A DNA stretch of 64,000 bases from Bdellovibrio sp. (GTDB lineage Bacteria; Bdellovibrionota; Bacteriovoracia; Bacteriovoracales; Bacteriovoracaceae): the NCBI GenBank assembly GCA_016187935.1, contig JACPIU010000037.1, positions 106,831 through 170,830 of the forward strand. Reading direction: 5' to 3'. Shown piece by piece: positions 43,472 to 52,564 of this stretch. The notes beneath the pieces were generated by a model. That model was not told the DNA's origin, made no database searches, and saw only the letters and a program-made list of their open reading frames with translations. Position 1 is the stretch's first letter; each line of letters opens with the position of its first letter. The position numbers and the translations under genes are program-made.

Positions 43472-45724
43472 CTATCTAAAACTTGGATAGTCAGAAGTAT
43501 TCTCCTTCCAAATATTGGTAAAATCCCAAGAACTTAAAGGTGCACTCGTCTTATAATAAAAAGTGGTATTGAAGTCCACGCCTGTTTCAAATTCATAATT
43601 ATCTGGATCAGGAGGATAGACTGCCTCATTGGTTCTATCACTATCATTACAGATTGTAAGTCCCCCCGAATTGGTGCATGTTTTCGTTTCTTCCCAGTCG
43701 GCAAAAGCTAGCTCCAATGTTTTATTAATCAAAGGCGGAGTAGCGGCCGTTGGCAGTAAGCCAATAAACATCCCGACACTTGGAGGAGTCAGGGCACTAA
43801 TGCCGGAAACACTGGCAACGCAAAATGAGTTATCTATATTGCTATTCGAGGCAATTCCGGTATGGCCTCCAATATATTCACCCGCCCCTGTCACCAAGTT
43901 CCACACAGAATATGAATTTATAATGGTCGAATCTTCAATTCGACCAACAAAACCGCCTACAATTGTATTCCCTGTTAGAGTCCCTGCATCAGAACGAACA
44001 TAAACATTCATTAAATAACTACTTCCGGCCAGGTGTCCGACAAAACCACCGATCAGGGAGGTCGTTCCCGTAATAGTGGTCGGCAAGGCATAAGATTCAA
44101 CAATCTGCCCCCCTAAGTCATATCCCGCAAATCCCCCGACCACGCTGGGGCTTGAAATGGTACCAGAAGATTTTGCGTAACTTTTTGAAATATTGCTTCC
44201 TGTATTCGTGCGACCAACAAACCCTCCAACATAATTAGTCGAAGCCGTCACACCTTTCACATCAGCATAGCTGGAAGATAAATATCCTGATCCATTATAC
44301 CCAATCAATCCTCCCACATATGAAGTACCGGTAATTGCATTACTCGATTTAGCGTAAGAATTTTTAACTTCACCACCGGTGTTATAACCGACAAGCCCCC
44401 CCACATTCTCTCCCGTAGTGGCCGTGATATTTGTTGTTTCCGCATAAGAATTTTCAATTTTTCCTAGGCCAGTTCCATTGAGTCCCACTAACCCGCCCAC
44501 ATTACTTACTCCAGCACCAATGGTGGAACTCACAGTCGTGACTTTGGCATACGAACTGGTAATCGTACCACTCACATTCCTTCCAATCAGACCACCGACA
44601 TTATTGGATGTTCCTGTCACAAGAACCGCTTCTGAATAACTTGAAAGCACAGTTCCTGTTGCATTATAGCCTACTCCACCACCGATATCTCCAGCACCAC
44701 TGACTTGAGTGGTGATTTTAGCGCGTGACTCTTGAACCAATCCTGCATCATTGTATCCAACTATACCTCCGATATAATTAGCACCCATAACTTTCGGAAG
44801 TTCGACATAACTTTGGTATATCAATCCATTATTATTGCCAACGACGCCACCGATTCCAACACCCGCGCCAGAGACTGAGGTTGTAAATTTTGCATATGAT
44901 GACCGTATTTGTCCTCCAGCATCGTTGGTCCCTACCAAACCGCCTGCATAATTCACGCTACTATAAACTCCCATGCCGGTTACAAATGAATCCTGTATAA
45001 GCCCATAATCCATTTTTCCCACTAATCCGCCGACATTAGAATCACCTTGGACGCTTATCGCTGCACTGGTAAAAGTTATCGAGGAATCATAGATAGACCC
45101 CAATGAATTCTTACCAACGAGGCCACCAACATAGTCGCCTTGGCCGGAAACATAGGGTGCTGTGATCGTCACATTGCGAATTTCCCCTCCCTGATTTTCA
45201 CCCACTAAAATTCCCACATAGCTGTCCCCTGAAACCAGGACATTGGATAATTGTAAGTTCTTCACAATGCCGTTGGCACCCAAGACTCCAAATACTCCGG
45301 AATAGCTGGAGGACCCATTGATGCTTAAATTAAGAAGGCGTTTATTATTGCCATTCAGAACACCCGTAAAAGGCGTAGTGGAATTTCCAATTTTATTATA
45401 AGTCAGTGAAGAGTAAGAGATCATATTTATGTTTTGCAGTAAAACAAAATGCTTGGTCCAATAGACCGAACTGCTTCCAATATTATTGAACTGCTCAGCA
45501 GTGCAAATGATATAAGCCGTTTGAGCTGTGAGTCCGTCTCCACCTGTTGAGCTATTACCGAAAGGGACATCAGTAAGTGCCGCTCCTTTACACAAATCTT
45601 CCGTATAGCTCAAGGCCGCTTGATCTACACTCTCCACTTTTGTCGGGGAAGTCATACTAAGACATCCCCCAAAAAAAGACGCCATTGACATGACAATAAG
45701 GTAGTTCTTAATAGGCGTTAACAC
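43472..45724 (-). CDS. GLUG-repeat surface lipoprotein
   Basis: About 750 residues from GTG 45724, which has AAAAGGGA just upstream; a TTG at 45757 is also possible. The leader runs to MSMASFFGGCLSM, a probable lipobox. The body holds about sixteen GLUG-type repeats of 35-45 residues, for example YVGGLVGKNSLGSIYDSS, NVGGLVGLNGTGLGKIENSY and YVGGLIGYNGSGYLSSSYA, which fold as a beta helix in adhesins and M26-type proteases. No protease motif is seen, so it is most likely a surface adhesin or binding protein. A non-repeat C-terminal part ends SDYPSFR. The Sel1-like gene follows. Confidence 0.85.
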   Translation of the reverse strand: MLTPIKNYLIVMSMASFFGGCLSMTSPTKVESVDQAALSYTEDLCKGAALTDVPFGNSSTGGDGLTAQTAYIICTAEQFNNIGSSSVYWTKHFVLLQNINMISYSSLTYNKIGNSTTPFTGVLNGNNKRLLNLSINGSSSYSGVFGVLGANGIVKNLQLSNVLVSGDSYVGILVGENQGGEIRNVTITAPYVSGQGDYVGGLVGKNSLGSIYDSSITFTSAAISVQGDSNVGGLVGKMDYGLIQDSFVTGMGVYSSVNYAGGLVGTNDAGGQIRSSYAKFTTSVSGAGVGIGGVVGNNNGLIYQSYVELPKVMGANYIGGIVGYNDAGLVQESRAKITTQVSGAGDIGGGVGYNATGTVLSSYSEAVLVTGTSNNVGGLIGRNVSGTITSSYAKVTTVSSTIGAGVSNVGGLVGLNGTGLGKIENSYAETTNITATTGENVGGLVGYNTGGEVKNSYAKSSNAITGTSYVGGLIGYNGSGYLSSSYADVKGVTASTNYVGGFVGRTNTGSNISKSYAKSSGTISSPSVVGGFAGYDLGGQIVESYALPTTITGTTSLIGGFVGHLAGSSYLMNVYVRSDAGTLTGNTIVGGFVGRIEDSTIINSYSVWNLVTGAGEYIGGHTGIASNSNIDNSFCVASVSGISALTPPSVGMFIGLLPTAATPPLINKTLELAFADWEETKTCTNSGGLTICNDSDRTNEAVYPPDPDNYEFETGVDFNTTFYYKTSAPLSSWDFTNIWKENTSDYPSFR

Positions 45725-45852
45725 GCGTTCCCTTTTGCTTAGGTATTTCCAGTTCAACCCAATACCTTTTCGTCATTTTATCACAGTGCTTTAGTCAACT
45801 TTTCACCTCTCTCAAACGCCAAAAAAATTAAGTAATTTCAAGTAGTTGCCCA

Positions 45853-45882
45853 AACTGTCATTCTCATGGAAGAATGACAGTT
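45853..45882. promoter_or_regulatory. Perfect 12-bp hairpin upstream of the aromatic operon
   Basis: AACTGTCATTCT and AGAATGACAGTT form a perfect stem with loop CATGGA in the 267-base region between the GLUG gene and the operon head at 45992. It could be an operator, a leader structure or a terminator for upstream readthrough; no U-tract follows on either strand. Confidence 0.45.
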
Positions 45883-45991
45883 CTAAGGAATGCCTCTGAA
45901 AACAGGCGGTCAACGTGACTCAAATTGAGCCGAAGTATACAATAAATAAGCATGACAGCTGTTTAGGCCAAGTACTTAGGATAAATAAATA

Positions 45992-46945
45992 ATGCACGAT
46001 CTTTACCCGCCCTATGATGCGAATAAAAGCTTTCGACTTCCCGTTTCTCCCTTACATACTTTGTATGTAGAGGAATGTGGTAATCCCTTGGGAACTCCGG
46101 TGATTTTCCTGCATGGTGGGCCAGGCGGAGGCATCTCCCCAGATTACCGACGCTTTTTTAATCCTAAAAAATGGCGGGTCATTCTCTTTGATCAACGCGG
46201 TTGTGGTCAAAGTACTCCCTTTGCTGAATTGCAGGAAAATACAACCTGGGATTTGGTGGCAGATATTGAAAAAATTAGACGCCATTTAGGAATTGAAAAG
46301 TGGCACGTTTTCGGTGGGAGTTGGGGTTCCACTTTGGCATTAGCGTATGCCACGGCCCATCCTACAGCGGTCTTAGGACTGATCTTGAGAGGTATTTTTC
46401 TTCTGCGCAAACGCGAAATCGATTGGTTTTACCAAGACGGCTGTGGACGAATTTATCCTGATTATTGGGAACAATACGTGGCCCCTATCATCCCTGAAGA
46501 ACGCGGGCATATGATTGAAGCCTACTACAAGCTCTTAACTTCCCCCGATAGCGATGTAAGATACAACGCCGCTAAGGCCTGGTCTGTTTGGGAAGGCAGT
46601 ACCAGTAAATTACTGGTTGATCACGAATTGGTAAAAAGATTTGAGGCCCCCGCTTTTGCCGAGGCCTTCGCTCGGATCGAGTGTCATTACTTTATCAACA
46701 AGGGATTTTTCTCTCAGGACAATTTTTTGCTTGAGCAAGTCGACAAAATTCGCCACATTCCTGGTATTATCGTGCAAGGGCGATATGATGTGGTTTGCCC
46801 TGCGGAAAGCGCTTGGGAACTCCATCGTGCTTGGCCTGAAGCAGAATTTCATTTAATCGCAGATGCAGGTCACTCTGCCATGGAAAGCGGCATTCGCTCT
46901 CAGCTCGTCTCGGCAACGGATGATTTTGCAAATATCACGAGGTAA
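45992..46945 (+). CDS. pip: Proline iminopeptidase
   Basis: The 317-residue alpha/beta hydrolase of family S33 removes N-terminal proline from peptides. Motifs are complete: oxyanion HGGPGGGISPDYRRFF, DQRGCGQST, nucleophile Ser in FGGSWGSTLAL, Asp in QGRYDVVCPA, and His in DAGHSAMESG. The start has AGGA upstream. It is the first gene of a tight operon, ending 2 bases before the DAHP synthase gene. A peptidase with amino-acid synthesis genes suggests peptide salvage, but the link may be only positional. Confidence 0.93.
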   Translation: MHDLYPPYDANKSFRLPVSPLHTLYVEECGNPLGTPVIFLHGGPGGGISPDYRRFFNPKKWRVILFDQRGCGQSTPFAELQENTTWDLVADIEKIRRHLGIEKWHVFGGSWGSTLALAYATAHPTAVLGLILRGIFLLRKREIDWFYQDGCGRIYPDYWEQYVAPIIPEERGHMIEAYYKLLTSPDSDVRYNAAKAWSVWEGSTSKLLVDHELVKRFEAPAFAEAFARIECHYFINKGFFSQDNFLLEQVDKIRHIPGIIVQGRYDVVCPAESAWELHRAWPEAEFHLIADAGHSAMESGIRSQLVSATDDFANITR

Positions 46946-46947
46946 CA

Positions 46948-48015
46948 ATGTCAAAACGCCAATTAAGCGATTTAAACGTCGTCTCAACTTCACTCCTGGT
47001 CACTCCCAGCGCTCTTAAAAGTAAACTCCCATTGCCTGACGCTGTCGGCGATGTAGTGGCCAAAGGACGTGAGACCATTAGAAATATAATGGATCGCAAG
47101 GATCATCGCCTTATTGCAGTTATCGGACCGTGCTCCATTCATGACGTCAAAGCCGCCAAGGAATATGGTCAGCGACTGGCCGAACTGGCAAAGCAAGTTG
47201 AGGACACACTCTTTATTGTCATGCGCACGTACTTTGAAAAGCCCAGAACAACCACTGGCTGGAAAGGTCTCATCAATGATCCTTATCTCAATGATACTTT
47301 CAAAATTAATGAAGGTTTAGAGATGGCACGCCAAGTACTTCTCGATTTGTCTGCGCTCGGTTTACCGCTTGGTACTGAAGCACTCGATCCCATTACACCT
47401 CAATATTTGCAAGATTTAATTTCTTGGTCGGCCATTGGCGCGCGCACCACGGAATCTCAAACCCATCGTGAATTGGCATCAGGTCTGTCCGGCCCAGTGG
47501 GTTTTAAGAATGGTACTGATGGAGGAGTGCAAGTGGCCATCAATGCTTTGAAATCCGCTGCAGGGGCCCATCGCTTTTTGGGTATTAATGGAGATGGCCA
47601 AGTCGCCATCATTCATACTCGCGGCAATGCTTATAGTCATCTTGTGCTTCGAGGTGGCAATGGACGACCAAATTACGACTCTGTCAGTATTACCCTGTGT
47701 GAGCAAGAACTTAAAAAGGCCAATCTTCCTGTCAACATCATGGTGGATTGCAGCCATGCCAATTCGAACAAAGATGCCGCACTCCAGCCCTTAGTGCTTA
47801 AAAACATCAACAATCAAATTCGTGACGGAAATCGCTCGATCATTGGATTTATGCTGGAATCGAATTTACAATCTGGCCGACAGGAAATACCCTTGGACCA
47901 CTCAAAAATCCAATATGGTTTAAGCCTTACAGATGCATGCATCAATTGGAAAACCACTGAGGAATGTGTGCTTGAGGCCCATGAAATGTTAAAAAATATT
48001 CTACCTTCCAGATGA
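46948..48015 (+). CDS. DAHP synthase, class I-alpha (AroF/G/H type)
   Basis: The 355-residue enzyme joins phosphoenolpyruvate and erythrose 4-phosphate, the first step of the shikimate pathway. Its motifs match E. coli AroG: VIGPCSIHDVKAAKEYG, RTYFEKPRTTTGWKGL, GARTTESQTHRELASGLS, GFKNGTDGGVQVAINA and VDCSHANSNKD. The N-terminal segment carries the feedback-regulation region of this class, though the ligand cannot be told. It lies 2 bases after pip and 7 before a second DAHP synthase of another class. Confidence 0.95.
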   Translation: MSKRQLSDLNVVSTSLLVTPSALKSKLPLPDAVGDVVAKGRETIRNIMDRKDHRLIAVIGPCSIHDVKAAKEYGQRLAELAKQVEDTLFIVMRTYFEKPRTTTGWKGLINDPYLNDTFKINEGLEMARQVLLDLSALGLPLGTEALDPITPQYLQDLISWSAIGARTTESQTHRELASGLSGPVGFKNGTDGGVQVAINALKSAAGAHRFLGINGDGQVAIIHTRGNAYSHLVLRGGNGRPNYDSVSITLCEQELKKANLPVNIMVDCSHANSNKDAALQPLVLKNINNQIRDGNRSIIGFMLESNLQSGRQEIPLDHSKIQYGLSLTDACINWKTTEECVLEAHEMLKNILPSR

Positions 48016-48022
48016 TTTGCGA

Positions 48023-49153
48023 ATGAATTGTAAGTTTGATAATCATTTCCATTCCACTTTTTTGGCAAATTGGCCCAAGGCCAATAATTCATACCCTTTT
48101 ATTATTGCCGGTCCTTGTAGTGCTGAATCAAAAGAACAGGTTCTCGCTACCGCTCATGAACTTAAGAAGATTCCCCAGATCAAGGGGTTTCGTGCGGGTG
48201 TGTGGAAACCGCGAACTCGTCCCAATTCTTTTGAAGGAATGGGTGAAGAGGCCTTGCCCTGGCTCGCATGCGTAAAAAAAGAAACAGGTCTTTTTACTGC
48301 TGTCGAGGTCGCCAATCCTCGTCACGTCGAACTCTGTCTCAAACATGGCATTGATTGTCTTTGGATTGGCGCCCGAACAACGGCGGGACCTTTTGCGGTT
48401 CAAGAAATTGCCGAGGCCCTTAAAGGTACTGATGCGGTTGTGATGGTAAAAAATCCGGTCAATGCCGAATTATCCTTATGGATTGGAGCGCTCGAACGAT
48501 TGAACGCCAGCGGTTTGTCTAAATTGGTTGCGATTCATCGCGGTTTTTCCGGTGCTGAAAATAACATTTTCAGAAATCTGCCTTTGTGGGAAGTGCCTTT
48601 AGAACTCAAACGTCACTTTCCCCATCTTCCTCTGATCTGCGATCCTAGTCACATTGCCGGGAAACGTGATTTGATTGAACGGGTAAGTCAGATGGCCTTG
48701 GATATGGATTTTGACGGTCTCATTATCGAATCTCACATTGCCCCTGATCAGGCACTCAGCGATGCCAGTCAGCAAATTACCCCTTCTTCTTTGCAAGAAA
48801 TGCTAACACGCCTTGAAGCACGAATTCCCTCTTGCAATGACCATTCTTACGAAGAGTCCTTGGAAAAGGAACGGGCCCGAATTGATAGGCTGGATTCGGA
48901 GTTGATCGAAATTCTCCTTGCTCGCATGAGGGTTGTTCATCAAATCGCGGACATCAAGGCCAAGCATAATGTCACGGCTTTGCAGATCAATCGAATGGAC
49001 CGTCTCATGAAAAACCGCACTGAGTATGCTCAAAAAATTGGTCTAGACCCAACTTATATTGAGCGCATTTTCCAAATAGTGCATGCCGAATCTGTTCGCT
49101 TTCAAAGTGATCGAATGGCCCAAGTAAAAAATGAGGTAAAAAAACCATGCTAA
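48023..49153 (+). CDS. DAHP synthase (class I-beta)-chorismate mutase fusion
   Basis: The 376-residue protein has an N-terminal KDOPS-like DAHP synthase (about 25-275): IIAGPCSAESKEQ, WKPRTRPNSFEGMGEEA, CLWIGARTTAGPFAVQEI, VKNPVNAELSLWIGAL and ICDPSHIAGKRDL. A C-terminal AroQ-type chorismate mutase follows (about 283-365): ERARIDRLDSELIEILLARM then RVVHQIADIKAKHNV. Fusions of this order are known from Bacteroidetes and relatives, where the mutase regulates the synthase. I chose ATG 48023; TTG 48017 is possible. It overlaps the aminotransferase gene by 7 bases. Confidence 0.95.
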   Translation: MNCKFDNHFHSTFLANWPKANNSYPFIIAGPCSAESKEQVLATAHELKKIPQIKGFRAGVWKPRTRPNSFEGMGEEALPWLACVKKETGLFTAVEVANPRHVELCLKHGIDCLWIGARTTAGPFAVQEIAEALKGTDAVVMVKNPVNAELSLWIGALERLNASGLSKLVAIHRGFSGAENNIFRNLPLWEVPLELKRHFPHLPLICDPSHIAGKRDLIERVSQMALDMDFDGLIIESHIAPDQALSDASQQITPSSLQEMLTRLEARIPSCNDHSYEESLEKERARIDRLDSELIEILLARMRVVHQIADIKAKHNVTALQINRMDRLMKNRTEYAQKIGLDPTYIERIFQIVHAESVRFQSDRMAQVKNEVKKPC

Positions 49154-50331
49154 AAATATCCCATCGAGTTGAAGCCATCATGCCCAGTAAAAGTGTTTCA
49201 ATGGTGGCAAGAGTTATCGAGCTTCAAAAAAAAGGTTTTCCCATCATTTCACTGTGTGTTGGCGAACCCGACATGCCACCACCAGAAGAAGTAATGGAAG
49301 AGATGTATCTGGCGCAAAAGCGAACAAGTTGCGGATATGGACCTGTATCAGGCCATCCTGTTTTACGTGAGAAACTGGCTGAGCAATTGGGGAAAGCAGT
49401 CAAGCGTCCAATCAGAGCTGAAAATATCTTCATCAGCAATGGCTCCAAGCAAATTCTTTATAATTTATTTCAAACTATTATAAATCCCGGAGATGAGGTT
49501 ATAGTCCCCTCTCCCTACTGGGTGACGTTTCCGGAATCCATCAAACTTGCGGGAGGAAAAGCGGTTTTTGTGCCTTGTCTCTCAACTCACCAATTGGATT
49601 TGAGCGCGATTCGCCGGGCCATTGGCCCCTCTACTCGTGCCATTATTCTAAACTCTCCCAATAATCCAACCGGGGCCATCTATAATACCGATGACATTTT
49701 TCAGATTTTACAGTGGGCCGAACAATTCAATTTTGCCGTTATTTCCGACGAAGCCTACGCCTTTTTAACCTACGATCAAAAAACATTTACTCCACCGCTG
49801 ACTTTGCTAAAAAATTATGACACTGAAGACCTGCTGAATCGAGTCCTCACGGTACAAACTTTTAGCAAGTCCTACGCCATGACCGGTTACAGAGTAGGTT
49901 TTTTAGTTGCTTCTACCGAACTGGTTAAAAATATGGATAAATTTCAAGGTCATGTTTGTGGGAACGTTTGTACGCCGGCACAAGCTGCTGCCATTCTGGC
50001 CCTAACTATGCCCCAAGACTATTTTCTCCAGATGAAAAAAACTTTTGAGAAACGACGAAACCTTGCCTATAAGCTCTTCTCTAAAATCTTTGATCTCACT
50101 CCTCCTCAAGGAGCATTTTATCTCTTTCCCCGTTGTGATCAATATTACACTGAGAACATAAAAACTTCGGAGGAATTTACCAATTTTATTTTGGAGAAAG
50201 CACAAGTGGCGATCCTCCCTGGAAGTGCCTTTGGCGCCGAACATTATATCCGGATTTCTTTCGCAACAAGTGAGAAAGAAATTGAAGAGGCCTTTCATCG
50301 CATCCAAAAGGCCTTAGGAGAAAGGCGATGA
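49147..50331 (+). CDS. Class I/II aminotransferase (aspartate/prephenate type)
   Basis: The 394-residue PLP enzyme has GYGPVSGHPVLREKLAEQ, the strand SNGSKQILYNLFQTIINPGD, NNPTG in LNSPNNPTGAIYN, VISDEAYAFLTYD and the Schiff-base Lys in QTFSKSYAMTGYRVGF. It belongs to the AspC 1-gamma/1b branch. Its place between chorismate mutase and prephenate dehydrogenase argues that it makes phenylalanine and tyrosine, or arogenate from prephenate. It overlaps both neighbours (7 and 4 bases). Confidence 0.93.
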   Translation: MLKISHRVEAIMPSKSVSMVARVIELQKKGFPIISLCVGEPDMPPPEEVMEEMYLAQKRTSCGYGPVSGHPVLREKLAEQLGKAVKRPIRAENIFISNGSKQILYNLFQTIINPGDEVIVPSPYWVTFPESIKLAGGKAVFVPCLSTHQLDLSAIRRAIGPSTRAIILNSPNNPTGAIYNTDDIFQILQWAEQFNFAVISDEAYAFLTYDQKTFTPPLTLLKNYDTEDLLNRVLTVQTFSKSYAMTGYRVGFLVASTELVKNMDKFQGHVCGNVCTPAQAAAILALTMPQDYFLQMKKTFEKRRNLAYKLFSKIFDLTPPQGAFYLFPRCDQYYTENIKTSEEFTNFILEKAQVAILPGSAFGAEHYIRISFATSEKEIEEAFHRIQKALGERR

Positions 50332-51065
50332 ATCTTGGCATTATTGGTTTGGGCCGGCTTGGGAAACTGCTAGCGCGCGCCATGTCTCGTGATTTTAAGG
50401 TTGTGGTCCACGATACTTTACCGCTGAAAGCCGAAGTGGAAAAATTGGGTGCCATTTGGGGAAATCTTGCCGAAGTCGCCAATCAAGACATCATCATTCC
50501 CGCTGTCCCTATTTCAGAATTCGAAACAGTGATCAAACAATTATCCTCTCTCCTGAAGCCAGGTTCAATTGTTGCAGATGTATGCTCTGTTAAAGAATAT
50601 CCTGCCGAGATTATGCAAAAATATCTTCCACCGCACACATCCATCTTGGCCTCTCATCCCATGTTTGGGCCAGATTCCGCCAACGACTCTTTTTTTGGTC
50701 GCAAGCTCGTTCTTTGCCCCATACGTATTGAAGATGCCCGCTATCAAAGTATTAAACGCTATCTCCAAGAGCAAGGGCTCACAATCATTGAAACCACTCC
50801 GGCCCATCATGATGAGGAGATTTCTCAATCTCTGCTCTTAACTCATTTTATCGGTCGAGGACTGATTGAATACGGCGCCACCGACCTGCAAATTGATACT
50901 AAAGGCTACCGAAGACTGATGCGCATTCTAAGTACGGTTGAAAATGATACATGGCAACTCTTTGTCGACATGAATCGTTACAATCGCTTTGCTGTAAAAT
51001 CACGTGAGCGCTTTTTGACCGCTCTGACAAACATTGATCAGAAAGTTCAAACTCCCAAAGTCTGA
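50328..51065 (+). CDS. tyrA: Prephenate dehydrogenase
   Basis: The 245-residue protein is at the short end for TyrA and has no ACT domain, so direct tyrosine feedback through ACT is unlikely. The nucleotide-binding GIIGLGRLGKLLARA, ADVCSVKEYP, the active-site His in SHPMFGPDSANDSFFGR and THFIGRGL fit TyrA. Enzymes of this type oxidise prephenate or arogenate with NAD(P). It begins inside the aminotransferase stop (ATGA). Confidence 0.92.
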   Translation: MNLGIIGLGRLGKLLARAMSRDFKVVVHDTLPLKAEVEKLGAIWGNLAEVANQDIIIPAVPISEFETVIKQLSSLLKPGSIVADVCSVKEYPAEIMQKYLPPHTSILASHPMFGPDSANDSFFGRKLVLCPIRIEDARYQSIKRYLQEQGLTIIETTPAHHDEEISQSLLLTHFIGRGLIEYGATDLQIDTKGYRRLMRILSTVENDTWQLFVDMNRYNRFAVKSRERFLTALTNIDQKVQTPKV

Positions 51066-51076
51066 GGAAGATCATC

Positions 51077-51937
51077 ATGCAACCATTCGGCAAAACCATG
51101 ACCGTAGGTATTCAAGGTTCCAACGGTTCTTATAGTGAATTGGCGGCTTTTGAATATTTCGCCTGCCCCAATGGGGCCATGATGAAAGTCATCCCAAGCG
51201 TGATAAACTTCGACCACAGTGAACAGGTTTGCGAAGCCCTAAATAACAAACAAATCGATTTTGCCTTTTTCCCGGTAGAAAATAGCATTATTGGGAATAT
51301 TGCCATTAATATGGATCTTCTTAATCAATATCCATTTTATGTCATCGGCGAGCATTATCTAAAAATTGAGCACTGTCTCCTGGCCCTTCCAACCACGCTT
51401 CCGGCAGACATTAAGAAAGTTTACTCTCATCCTGCGGCCCTTGAGCAATGCCGTGATTACCTTTTAAAATTCAACTTAGCATCCTCTCCTTCATTTGATA
51501 CGGCAGGAGCGGCAAAAACCGTTCGGCCAGGAGAAGCCGTCATTGCTTCCCGGAGAACGGCGGAATTATATAACCTGCATATTATTGATACCAACATTCA
51601 AAAAGTTCGCAATAATTTCACCCGTTTTTTTCTGATCTGCCATGTTGATAATAAACTTGCGTTGCTTAATGATGATAAAACATCGCTGGCCTTCACTATC
51701 GGTGATGGCCCTGGTTCGCTCCTACGCTGTCTGGAAAAATTCGCGCAATATGGATTAAATCTGACCAAGCTTGAGTCTCGACCTATTCCCGATAATCCTT
51801 TTATGTATACCTTCTTTGTCGATCTGGAATCATCCTTACAATCAGAGGAAATGCAAGGGTGCCTTAGAGACTTAAAGCTTGAGGCACAGACGATAAAAAT
51901 TTTAGGCAGCTATCCTGCCGGACACAAACAAATCTAA
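51077..51937 (+). CDS. pheA: Prephenate dehydratase
   Basis: The 286-residue monofunctional enzyme turns prephenate into phenylpyruvate. The periplasmic-binding-like catalytic part has GIQGSNGSYSELAAFEYF, FAFFPVENSIIGNI, VYSHPAALEQCRDYL and the catalytic TRF in RNNFTRFFLI. The ACT domain (about 205-280) has PGSLLRCLEKFAQYGLNLTK and the ESRP motif that binds phenylalanine. Chorismate mutase is missing because it is fused to the DAHP synthase upstream. Ribosome site GAGGAAG. The stop overlaps the convergent yciB-like gene by 4 bases. Confidence 0.95.
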   Translation: MQPFGKTMTVGIQGSNGSYSELAAFEYFACPNGAMMKVIPSVINFDHSEQVCEALNNKQIDFAFFPVENSIIGNIAINMDLLNQYPFYVIGEHYLKIEHCLLALPTTLPADIKKVYSHPAALEQCRDYLLKFNLASSPSFDTAGAAKTVRPGEAVIASRRTAELYNLHIIDTNIQKVRNNFTRFFLICHVDNKLALLNDDKTSLAFTIGDGPGSLLRCLEKFAQYGLNLTKLESRPIPDNPFMYTFFVDLESSLQSEEMQGCLRDLKLEAQTIKILGSYPAGHKQI

Positions 51938-52551
51938 TTTTTTTTGGACAGAGTTCGTGACGGCCATACCGTTTGCATAACTTTGGCTTGATAGTGCAGC
52001 TTTTTCATTTTCTGTTTCAAATAAAAAAATTCTCCCACACTAAAAAAAATAAATGCTAAGTAAAATCCCGCAGTCTTGAAAAAAAGCCATACCGAGGTGG
52101 AAGTGCTCAAGGCCAAAATGGCCATAAAAATAGCATAGACGGCCAAGAAAATGGCCATATGTGATTCTACCAATCTCAGCAAAAACGTAGAAGGAGGTTG
52201 CTTCCCCATCTGCTCCAGCATCGGCAGAAATATGCCATCACCTTTCTTAAGCTGGTAGAACATAAAAGCACTCATGAAAATGCCGGTAAAGAAGGGCTGT
52301 AGCTTAAACCAAATACCCTCATTGGCAGCGAGGGAAAGCCCACCGAGAACTGCGATCAACAGAAAATTAAACTTAGAAAGGGCATGAAGTTCTTTAGTCC
52401 AAAAATATTCAATGCTTAATTCAATCACGGATAAGGTTAAACCACCAATCAGTGCTGTTCGCACAGGATAGTGTGCTTCCAAGTACCAATAGAGAATGGC
52501 CGGAAGAAAAGAGACAAGAAAAAAAGAACGGCCTAACTTGACCTGTGTCAT
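51934..52551 (-). CDS. YciB/septation protein A-like membrane protein
   Basis: The 205-residue protein has five or six hydrophobic helices. The stretch LIAVLGGLSLAANEGIWFKL and the later MLEQMGKQPPSTFLLRLVES match the YciB (IspZ) family by eye, whose members sit in the inner membrane and help cell-envelope synthesis and division. The charged Lys-rich tail lies in the cytoplasm. It follows the WYL-like gene by 13 bases and is probably co-transcribed. Confidence 0.7.
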   Translation of the reverse strand: MTQVKLGRSFFLVSFLPAILYWYLEAHYPVRTALIGGLTLSVIELSIEYFWTKELHALSKFNFLLIAVLGGLSLAANEGIWFKLQPFFTGIFMSAFMFYQLKKGDGIFLPMLEQMGKQPPSTFLLRLVESHMAIFLAVYAIFMAILALSTSTSVWLFFKTAGFYLAFIFFSVGEFFYLKQKMKKLHYQAKVMQTVWPSRTLSKKN

Positions 52552-52564
52552 AGGGTCATCTTAA

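Noticed and set aside
43800..45200. Repeated DNA pattern suggesting a CRISPR or satellite array
   Set aside because: The periodicity comes from coding GLUG repeats of variable length in one open frame, without identical repeats and unique spacers.
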